Assembly (NCBI GenBank): GCA_016874795.1
Contig: VGTG01000006.1
Location: 1 to 64,000 of the forward strand
DNA from: Deltaproteobacteria bacterium
GTDB taxonomy: Bacteria > Desulfobacterota > Binatia > UBA12015
DNA: 64,000 nt
Reading direction: 5' to 3'
The position numbers and the translations under genes are program-made. The notes beneath the pieces were generated by a model. It searched no databases, had not been told where the DNA came from, and saw nothing but the letters and a program-made list of their open reading frames with translations. Below are positions 57,427 through 64,000 of the stretch, in pieces. Numbering within the stretch: position 1 is the stretch's first letter; the number at the start of each line of letters is the position of its first letter.

Positions 57427-58539
57427 CTAGCGGGAGAGCGCTTTCGCCACGCCGATCAGCTTGCCGAGGCTCAGGTCCTCGCTCTGGAACAGGGCGGAGA
57501 CGAGCTGGATCGCCTTCCGCGGGCTCATCGACGTGTCGAAGAAATCGCGCGGCAAGGGCGGCCCCCACTGCGCGAGGCTGCCGCGCCCGAACGGGCTCGT
57601 CGCCGTCGGAACGGACGCGTCGAAGAGGTCGCCGTCCGTGTAGTGCTCGTGCATCATCCCGTCGGGATCGCGCCAGTAGTCGAAGATCTGGCTGCCGAGG
57701 AGATGGCGCCCGACGCCCCAGGAGTGCTTCCACCCTCGACGACGGAGGTGCTCTCCGCCCATCGCGACCGCGTCGAGATCCTGCACCTCGAACGCGGCAT
57801 GCTCGAACGACTCGGCGAAGCCGGCTGCGACCGCGATCGTGTGGTGATCGGACGGCGTCTCGCCGCGATCGCAGCGCAGGAACGCGATCACCGGTCCCGC
57901 CTCGGGTCGGTCCGCGAGCGCCTGGTAGTCGGAGACGATCAGGCCGAACGTCCGCATCAGCCAGAGCAGCATGCGCGAGTGATGGCACGTCTGGAGCACG
58001 ACGTGTCCGAGACGATGCACCTGCGCCGGGGCGACGGGCGGACGCTGCGCGGCGTTCAGGCGAACCTTCTCCGAGACGAAGTTCGCGGAGAGAGGCGGAC
58101 GAATCGGCAGGCGCGGCGCCGCTTCGCGTCCGCAAACGACGTGCACCTCGAGGCCGTTCGGCGCCGTCGAGCGTACGCGCTGGCCGCCGCCCGGACCGTC
58201 GACGGGCTCGATCGGTGAAGCGCCCGCGTGCTCGACGAGGCGTCGCAGGTCATCGATGCTCGCCGCGCGGAGCCCGAAGCCTGCGAATCGCGGCGTGTCG
58301 CCGCGGCGCAGGACGTAGCAGTACGGGTCTTCGCCGTGGCCGCGCAGGTAGATCGCATCCTCGGTTCGCTCCACGCGGACGAGGCCGAAGTCCGTCAAGA
58401 AGCGCTCGCTCGCCTCGAGGTCGGGCTTCTCGAAGGTCACATACGCGAGCTCGAGGACGCGGACGAGCGGCTCGTCGGCGCGACCGCGAGCGAGCTCCGT
58501 CCGGTCTCGCTCGTTCAGCGGCTGCAGCTCGGTGCTCAT
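57427..58539 (-). CDS. Extradiol ring-cleavage dioxygenase (vicinal oxygen chelate, catechol 2,3-dioxygenase-like)
   Basis: VLELAYVTFEKPDLEASERFLTDFGL; VHRLGHVVLQTCHHSRMLLWLMRTFGLIVSDY; DHHTIAVAAGF..HAAFEVQDLDAV; FDYWRDPDGMMHEHYTDGD. Confidence 0.9.
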   Translation of the reverse strand: MSTELQPLNERDRTELARGRADEPLVRVLELAYVTFEKPDLEASERFLTDFGLVRVERTEDAIYLRGHGEDPYCYVLRRGDTPRFAGFGLRAASIDDLRRLVEHAGASPIEPVDGPGGGQRVRSTAPNGLEVHVVCGREAAPRLPIRPPLSANFVSEKVRLNAAQRPPVAPAQVHRLGHVVLQTCHHSRMLLWLMRTFGLIVSDYQALADRPEAGPVIAFLRCDRGETPSDHHTIAVAAGFAESFEHAAFEVQDLDAVAMGGEHLRRRGWKHSWGVGRHLLGSQIFDYWRDPDGMMHEHYTDGDLFDASVPTATSPFGRGSLAQWGPPLPRDFFDTSMSPRKAIQLVSALFQSEDLSLGKLIGVAKALSR

Positions 58540-58563
58540 CGTTTCGTCCTTCTCTTCTCCCGG

Positions 58564-60213
58564 CTACGCCGCCCGACGCGCGGATGCGGTGACGACTCCG
58601 CGGAGGAGGCTCTCGAACGCCGCCGTCGCCTCCACCGCCGCCCGTGGCTCGAGCTCCGCCGCGCAGAACCGATCCGGACGGACGGCGACGATCGAGCACG
58701 CCTTCCCGAACCACTCGGCGAGATGGCCGGTCTCGTCGATGATGGTACCGTCCGTCGCCTTCGCTCCGCGCGGGAGCACGTGCACGAGGCGCGCGCCGAG
58801 CCCGCGCCAGTACGCGAGCGTGCCGACGTCGAGCGTCTTCGCGGGGTCTGCGTCGTAGCCGACGACCGCGAATCCCGGACCGAGCACGTCGTCGAGCGGG
58901 ACCGTCTCGCCGCCGGAGGTGCGCACCTGCGGTTGGAAGATCATCTGTCCCGCGAGACGCGAAGCCTCGTCCCTCCCGCCTTCCGACGGGACGAAGACGC
59001 CGCGACGCATGCGCGGCGCGCGGAGCGAGCGCATCAGCGAGCGCTCGATGACTTGCTGGCCGCCGCGCACGACGCCAAGCACCGCGAAGACCGCATCCCG
59101 CAGCGCCGCCCGCACGCGGCTCGTCGGCTGGATCAGATCGCCGAGGCGATTGGCGAGAGCGGTCGCCGCCTTCACATGCGAGCGGCGCTCGACCTCGTAG
59201 CTGTCGAGGAGCGCCTGATCGGCGGCGCCGACGACGACGAGCGCGAGCTTCCACGCGAGATCGCGCGCGTCGCGAATTCCGCCGTTCATCCCCTGCCCCG
59301 CGAACGGCGGCATCATGTGCGCGGCGTCGCCGGCGAGGAGGACGCGCCCCTCCCGGTAGCGGTCGGCGACGAGGGAGTGGAAGGTGTAGACGCACTTCCG
59401 CTCGAGCTTCACCTGCTCCGGGCGAGTGTGCGGCGCGAGAAGACGCGCGATCATGCCGTCGTCGAGGAGGTCCTCCTCGCTCTCGCCGGGCATCAGCATC
59501 CACTCCCAGCGGCGCTTCGTCCCGCGCTTGCGGATCGACATCGCGGGCCGCCGCGGATCGCAGAAGAAGCGGCAATCGAACGCTCCGGCAAGGTGCGCGT
59601 CGATCGTGTCGATCACGAGCCACTTCTCCGGCGCAGTCGCTCCCGACATGCCGATCCCGAGCTGCTGCCGCATCGCCGAGCGGCCGCCGTCGCAGGCGAT
59701 CAGGTATTCCGCCTCGATCGAGAACGGTCGTCCGTCGCTGCTCGTTCCCCGGACGGAGACGCCGCTCGCGTCCTGCGAGAAGCCCTCCACGGCGTGCCCG
59801 AAGCGAACGTCGACGTGCGGGAACCGTTCGAGCCCGAGCCGAAGCGCCCGCTCGAAGATCGGCTGGTCGAAGGAGTTCTGCTGCGCATGCCCATATGGCG
59901 TCGGGCCGAGATCGATCGACAAGAGCGTGCGGCCACGGCCGTTCACGTAGTCGACGTGGAAGCCGAGAAGCGTGTCCGCCGCGACCTCCTCGTAGAGGCC
60001 GGCCGCCTGCATCGTGCGGAGCGATTCGGCGTCGATCGCGACGGCACGCGGCTCCGCGACCGTGGTCGCGTTCCGCTCGAGCAGCACCGTTCGGACGCCG
60101 TACACCCCGAGGAGGTTCGCGAGCGTCATCCCGACCGGACCGGCGCCGACGATCGCGACTTCCGCGCGCGCGGCGCTTCCGGAGCCGATCGTCTCGACGG
60201 TTCGCGGGATCAT
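58564..60213 (-). CDS. FAD-dependent aromatic monooxygenase (MhpA/PheA/TfdB family)
   Basis: EVAIVGAGPVGMTLANLLGVYGVRTVLLERN, LIACDGGRSAMRQQLGI, GRVLLAGDAAHMMPPFAGQGMNGGIRDARDLAWKLALV. Confidence 0.93.
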   Translation of the reverse strand: MIPRTVETIGSGSAARAEVAIVGAGPVGMTLANLLGVYGVRTVLLERNATTVAEPRAVAIDAESLRTMQAAGLYEEVAADTLLGFHVDYVNGRGRTLLSIDLGPTPYGHAQQNSFDQPIFERALRLGLERFPHVDVRFGHAVEGFSQDASGVSVRGTSSDGRPFSIEAEYLIACDGGRSAMRQQLGIGMSGATAPEKWLVIDTIDAHLAGAFDCRFFCDPRRPAMSIRKRGTKRRWEWMLMPGESEEDLLDDGMIARLLAPHTRPEQVKLERKCVYTFHSLVADRYREGRVLLAGDAAHMMPPFAGQGMNGGIRDARDLAWKLALVVVGAADQALLDSYEVERRSHVKAATALANRLGDLIQPTSRVRAALRDAVFAVLGVVRGGQQVIERSLMRSLRAPRMRRGVFVPSEGGRDEASRLAGQMIFQPQVRTSGGETVPLDDVLGPGFAVVGYDADPAKTLDVGTLAYWRGLGARLVHVLPRGAKATDGTIIDETGHLAEWFGKACSIVAVRPDRFCAAELEPRAAVEATAAFESLLRGVVTASARRAA

Positions 60214-60935
60214 CGACGCGTCTCCTTCCGCGAGGCAGCGGGTGCACTCTCGCCGACGAGCAGCGCCACGATCGCATCCGCGTGCGCCTCGATGCTCTCC
60301 GGCGAGAGCGGGTCCTGCCCCGTCAAGCGGCGGCACTCGGGCGCCACGACGAAGAGATGCGCAACCGCGCCGATCAGGATGTAGTGCAGGTGCACCGGCG
60401 GCACCTTCGGCGCGACGCCGTGCGCCTGCGCGGCGGCGATCAGGCCGGTCGAGAGCTCATAGAGCGGCCGCACGTGGTGGTCGACGAGCCACTGCATCCG
60501 CGGCCCGTCGTGCTTTCCCTCCTGCACCATCAGGCGGTGCAGCTCCGGACGCTGCGCGGCGAAGCGGACGTAGTGGCGAATCAGGAGGCGGAGCTGCGTC
60601 GCGGGGTCGGCGTCCTCGAGCGCGCGCACGCGCTCCGTGAAGGCGTCGCGGAGCTCGCCGAAGAGCTGCTCGACGACCGCCTGCCAGAGCGCGAGCTTGC
60701 TCGCGAAGTGATACGTGATCAGGCCCTGGTTCACGCCGGCCCGATCGGAGATGGCGCGCGTCGAGGCGCCGTCGAAGCCGAGCTCGGCGAAGGACTCGAG
60801 AGCGGCGGCGAGGATGCGCTCGCGCGTTCCGACGGCCCGGAGCCGCCGGCGATCGTCGGGCGCTCGGGCTCCGTCGGCTGCGGGTGCGGGCGCTCTCCCC
60901 AGCGGCGCCGCGCGCTTCGCTCGAGCCGTCCCCAT
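60210..60935 (-). CDS. TetR-family transcriptional regulator
   Basis: TRERILAAALESFAELGFDGASTRAISDRAGVNQGLITYHFASKLALWQAVVEQLF HTH. Confidence 0.93.
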   Translation of the reverse strand: MGTARAKRAAPLGRAPAPAADGARAPDDRRRLRAVGTRERILAAALESFAELGFDGASTRAISDRAGVNQGLITYHFASKLALWQAVVEQLFGELRDAFTERVRALEDADPATQLRLLIRHYVRFAAQRPELHRLMVQEGKHDGPRMQWLVDHHVRPLYELSTGLIAAAQAHGVAPKVPPVHLHYILIGAVAHLFVVAPECRRLTGQDPLSPESIEAHADAIVALLVGESAPAASRKETRR

Positions 60936-60945
60936 GAGCCCGTTC

Positions 60946-60993
60946 TTATTCGATCGAATGAGAGAGTCAAGGGATTTTTGTTCGATCGAACAA
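60946..60993. promoter_or_regulatory. Twin palindromic operators between tetR-type regulator and divergent FMN reductase
   Basis: ATTCGATCGAAT (60948-60959) and TTGTTCGATCGAACAA (60978-60993), perfect palindromes sharing TTCGATCGAA, centres 32 bp apart. Confidence 0.85.
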
Positions 60994-61018
60994 GAATTCC
61001 TCCGTGCTAGCCTCGCGC

Positions 61019-61591
61019 ATGGCGGATTCGTTGAGCTTGCTGGGAATCGTCGGAAGCCTGCGGAAGGCGTCCTACAACCGGTCGCTGCTGCGGGCGGCGG
61101 GCGAGGTCCTGCCGGAAGGGGTCGGGCTCACGATCTTCGAGAGCCTCGGGAACATCCCCCTGTACGACGGGGACGTCGAGGATGCGGGATTCCCCGAAGC
61201 CGTCGTGGCGCTGAAGGACGCGATCGCGCGCGCGGACGGGCTCCTGATCGCCACGCCGGAGTACAACTACGGCGTGCCGGGCGTGCTGAAGAACGCGATC
61301 GACTGGGCCTCGCGCCCTCCCGGCAAGACGCCGCTTCTGAAGAAGCCCGTCGGAATCATGGGCGCGACGCCGGGCGGCGGCGGGACGATCCGCGCGCAGT
61401 TGCAGATCCGGCAGTCGTTCGTGTTCCTCCAGATGCCGGCGCTGCTGCAGCCCGAGATGATGGTCTCTCGCGCGCACGAGCGCTTCGACGAGAGCGGCAA
61501 GCTCACCGACGACCGCACGCGCGAGCAGCTGAAGAAGTACCTCGCGGCTCTCTGCGACTTCGTCCGCAAGACCCGCGCGGCCGCGAGCTAG
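61019..61591 (+). CDS. NADPH-dependent FMN reductase
   Basis: LLGIVGSLRKASYNRSLLRAA, DGLLIATPEYNYGVPGVLKNAIDWASRP; alternative ATG at 61004. Confidence 0.92.
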   Translation: MADSLSLLGIVGSLRKASYNRSLLRAAGEVLPEGVGLTIFESLGNIPLYDGDVEDAGFPEAVVALKDAIARADGLLIATPEYNYGVPGVLKNAIDWASRPPGKTPLLKKPVGIMGATPGGGGTIRAQLQIRQSFVFLQMPALLQPEMMVSRAHERFDESGKLTDDRTREQLKKYLAALCDFVRKTRAAAS

Positions 61592-61612
61592 GAGCGCCGC
61601 GAGCTAGGAGCG
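61581..61612. repeat. 16-bp tandem duplication CCGCGAGCTAGGAGCG at the end of the FMN reductase gene
   Basis: 61581-61596 and 61597-61612 identical; contains the TAG stop. Confidence 0.9.
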
Positions 61613-62497
61613 AGGAGTCTTTTCCGCGCGCGCAGCGCGCGGCCGAGCGGAGGGCGAGCGCACGAGTGGAGCGGGTGCGGCTTCGCCGCGCCCGCGGCGA
61701 GGGGGCGGGCCCCCCTCGCTTATGTCGACCCCTACGGGGCAGTGGTCGGAGCCCGGGACGTGGTCCCAGATGAACGCGCTCCGCACGCGCGGCATCAGGT
61801 CGGCGGACGCGAGCACGAGGTCGATCCGCCAGCCGATGTTCTTCTCGCGCACGCCGAAGCGGCTGCTCCACCAGGAGTAGCGCACCTCCTCCGGAAAGAG
61901 CGCGCGGAACGTGTCGACGTAGCCGCGCTCGATGCAGCGCGCGAGCGCGCGGCGCTCCGCGGGGAGGAAGCCGCTGTTCTTCTCGTTGGCGCGCGGCCGT
62001 GCGAGGTCGATCGCCGCGGGAGCCGTGTTGTAGTCGCCGAGCACGAGCGCCGGTAGACCCGTGCGAGCACGCGCTTCGTCGACGACGTCGAACACGCGGC
62101 GCGTGAAGGCGAGCTTGTAGGGAACGCGGCTCAGGTCACGCTCCTTCCCGTTCCCGTTCGGGAAGTAGACGTTCGCGACGAGGAGGTCGTCGAAGCGCAC
62201 GAGCTGGAAGCGCCCCTCGCGGTCGAAGCGCGGCCGGCCGAGGTCGGTCACGATTTCGCGCGGCGCCTCGCGCGAGAAGAGCCCGACGCCACTGTACCCG
62301 AGCCGCGAGCGCGCCGCCGAAAGGAAGAAGTGCGGATAGCGCTTCGAGCGGCGGAGGTTCGCGGGCAGGAGCTCGTCGGTCACGCGCATCTCCTGCAGAC
62401 CGATGACGTCCGCGCCGCAGCGGCGCAGCCAGTCGACGAATCCGCGCGCGACGCAAGCGCGGATGCCGTTGACGTTCCACGAGACGATCCGACGCAT
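61604..62497 (-). CDS. xth: Exodeoxyribonuclease III; C-terminal tail encoded by the repeat element
   Basis: MRRIVSWNVNGIRACVARGFVDWLRRCGADVIGLQEMRV, VANVYFPNGN, VLGDYNTAP, SDHCPVGVDI; tail RGRGEAAPAPLVRSPSARPRAARAEKTPRS comes from the element. Confidence 0.92.
   Translation of the reverse strand: MRRIVSWNVNGIRACVARGFVDWLRRCGADVIGLQEMRVTDELLPANLRRSKRYPHFFLSAARSRLGYSGVGLFSREAPREIVTDLGRPRFDREGRFQLVRFDDLLVANVYFPNGNGKERDLSRVPYKLAFTRRVFDVVDEARARTGLPALVLGDYNTAPAAIDLARPRANEKNSGFLPAERRALARCIERGYVDTFRALFPEEVRYSWWSSRFGVREKNIGWRIDLVLASADLMPRVRSAFIWDHVPGSDHCPVGVDISEGGPPPRRGRGEAAPAPLVRSPSARPRAARAEKTPRS
61624..61719. repeat. Dispersed multi-hairpin element, copy 3 (overlaps xth 3' end)
   Basis: CCGCGCGC-gca-GCGCGCGG; GCGGCttcGCCGC; GCGAGGGGG-cgggc-CCCCCTCGC. 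Confidence 0.75.
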
Positions 62498-62627
62498 GAT
62501 CACCGAAGCGAGGGGGCGCGCGCTTCGCGCACGGAGGGTCTTGTAGAGACCGCCGGGCCCGTCGTGCAAGCCTGTCGCGCTCTTGCGCCGACGTTCGCAG
62601 CCGCTAAGTCAGGGCCGAACGTCCGCC

Positions 62628-63812
62628 ATGACGACCCGCGAGCCGATTCGTCCCGCGCGCGTGCTCGCCCTCTCCGAGGCGCCGATCCCTTCCGCCGTCC
62701 TCGGCGTGCACGCCGTCTTCGACGCTCTCGCGAGCGGTACGCGGCGTTGCGAGCTGCGCACGGGCTCGACGGTCACGCCGTCGAAGCACGATTTCGCGTG
62801 GGCGGACAGCGTCGTGCTCGTGCGCGGGGCTTCGCCGGGCGAGCGGCGGATCCTCGTCGAGGCGAAGCGTCTCGGGAAGCGCGTCGCGACGTACGTGGAC
62901 GACGACCTCGAGCGCGTCCCGGCCGAAGCACGAAGCGGGTACTTCTTCACCTCGGAGGAGGTGCGCCGGAACGTCGCGTTCATCGTCGCCCACGCGGACG
63001 ACGTGCTGGTGTGCAGCGATCGCCTCGCGGACGAGATCGTCCAGCGTCACCGGCGCCGCCCGCTGCGCGTGCTGCAGCCGCGGCCGCCGCGCCTTCCCGG
63101 AGAGACGGTGCCGCGTCCGGCGGCGTCGCCGACGCGGATCGGGTTCCTCGGGAGCGTCGACCACGCCGCGTTCCTCGACGCTCTCCTCGGCGACGTGCTT
63201 CGCGAGGTCCATGCGGAGCTCGGCGGGCGCGTGGAGTTCGTCTTCTGCGGCGCCGAGCCGAAGGTCGCTCTCGATCTCGAAGCGGAGCGCCATCCGTTCG
63301 AGATCGACTTCGGAGGGTGGCGCCGCCGCGCTCTGGGCCTCGGCATCGCGATCGGCCTCGCCCCGCTCCCGGAGAGCGACTTCCACCGCTTCAAGTACTG
63401 GAACAAGTACCTCGAGTACGGCTCGCTCGGGATCGCGGGCATCTACTCCGACGTGCCTCCGAGCCAGGACGTGGTGCGCGACGGCGCGACGGGGCTCCTG
63501 TGCGCGAACGATCCGGCGGCGTGGAAGGAGGCGATCCAACGGCTCGTCAGCGAGCCGGCGCTGCGCGATCGCATCGGACATGCCGCGTACCTCGACGTCG
63601 AGGCGCGCTTCTCCGTCGGAGCGCTCCTGCCGCACTGGACGACGGCGCTCGGACCGATCCTCGATCACCGCGCGCCGCCGTGCCGTCCGGAGGACGTGCA
63701 GCTCGTGTCGGGCCCGTTGCGCCACGCTCTCGACCGCCTCGCGATCTACGGCCCTCTGCGCTTCACCGAGCGCGTGCTCGGACGGCTCACGGGACGGTTC
63801 CGCTGGGGGTAG
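62628..63812 (+). CDS. Glycosyltransferase-like protein
   Basis: AKRLGKRVATYVDDDLERVP, DDVLVCSDRLADEIVQRH, RIGFLGSVDHAAFLDALL, FKYWNKYLEYGSLGIAGIYSDVPPSQDVVRDGATGLLCANDPAAWKEAI. Confidence 0.8.
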   Translation: MTTREPIRPARVLALSEAPIPSAVLGVHAVFDALASGTRRCELRTGSTVTPSKHDFAWADSVVLVRGASPGERRILVEAKRLGKRVATYVDDDLERVPAEARSGYFFTSEEVRRNVAFIVAHADDVLVCSDRLADEIVQRHRRRPLRVLQPRPPRLPGETVPRPAASPTRIGFLGSVDHAAFLDALLGDVLREVHAELGGRVEFVFCGAEPKVALDLEAERHPFEIDFGGWRRRALGLGIAIGLAPLPESDFHRFKYWNKYLEYGSLGIAGIYSDVPPSQDVVRDGATGLLCANDPAAWKEAIQRLVSEPALRDRIGHAAYLDVEARFSVGALLPHWTTALGPILDHRAPPCRPEDVQLVSGPLRHALDRLAIYGPLRFTERVLGRLTGRFRWG

Positions 63813-63857
63813 CATCGAAGACGGGCACCCTCGCCGATCCGGCGGGATGGGTCTGAA

Positions 63858-63937
63858 GGGGGTCCGGTTCGTTAGGCCGTATCTGCACCCAGGCTCGGGA
63901 GCCTGGGTGCAGATACGGCCTAACGAACCGGACCCCC
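63858..63937. repeat. Perfect 39-bp inverted repeat with 2-nt loop (terminator, REP-like element or artefact)
   Basis: GGGGGTCCGGTTCGTTAGGCCGTATCTGCACCCAGGCTC-gg-GAGCCTGGGTGCAGATACGGCCTAACGAACCGGACCCCC. Confidence 0.97.
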
Positions 63938-64000
63938 TACTGGGTCGTGTAGGCGTCGATCACGTCCTCGGCGCTGCCGTCCATGCGCACGAGGCCCTTC
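63937..64000 (-). CDS. 3' end of probable polysaccharide ABC transporter ATP-binding protein (truncated by window)
   Basis: Reverse strand reads KGLVRMDGSAEDVIDAYTTQ-stop, like the C-terminal end of Wzt/TagH-type ATPase domains. Confidence 0.4.
   Translation of the reverse strand, partial: KGLVRMDGSAEDVIDAYTTQ

Overview
High-GC bacterial chromosomal window, mostly housekeeping and accessory metabolism. I found no phage, CRISPR array, rRNA or transposase gene. Left to right it contains: a His-rich LarC (5' truncated); a TPR lipoprotein and a LolB-like lipoprotein; an SbcD/YhaO-SbcC/YhaN-like pair; DUF2889, GST, accB and aroQ; two uncharacterised lipoproteins downstream of pilMNOPQ-aroK-aroB; priA, def-fmt-rsmB-rpe; a PAS/GAF histidine kinase; tRNA-Pro(CGG); plsY; amt-glnB-glnA with a strong terminator; a membrane glycosyltransferase; fatty-acid/CoA genes (two AMP ligases, quinone reductase, acyl-CoA dehydrogenase, CoA-transferase, MFS exporter); a TetR-controlled aromatic ring-cleavage-type operon; exonuclease III; a glycosyltransferase; and the 3' end of a probable polysaccharide ABC ATPase. 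The most interesting non-genic signals are: (1) a perfect 39-bp-arm palindrome at 63858-63937; (2) a three-copy, roughly 95-bp dispersed multi-hairpin element (3890, 48370, 61624); (3) twin TetR-type palindromic operators; (4) a membrane-protein gene split by an in-frame amber codon; (5) a 29-bp tandem duplication that frameshifts a small reading frame; (6) a probable CTG start for fmt in a CTGA overlap with def. All functional assignments come from recognising protein motifs by eye; no searches were run.
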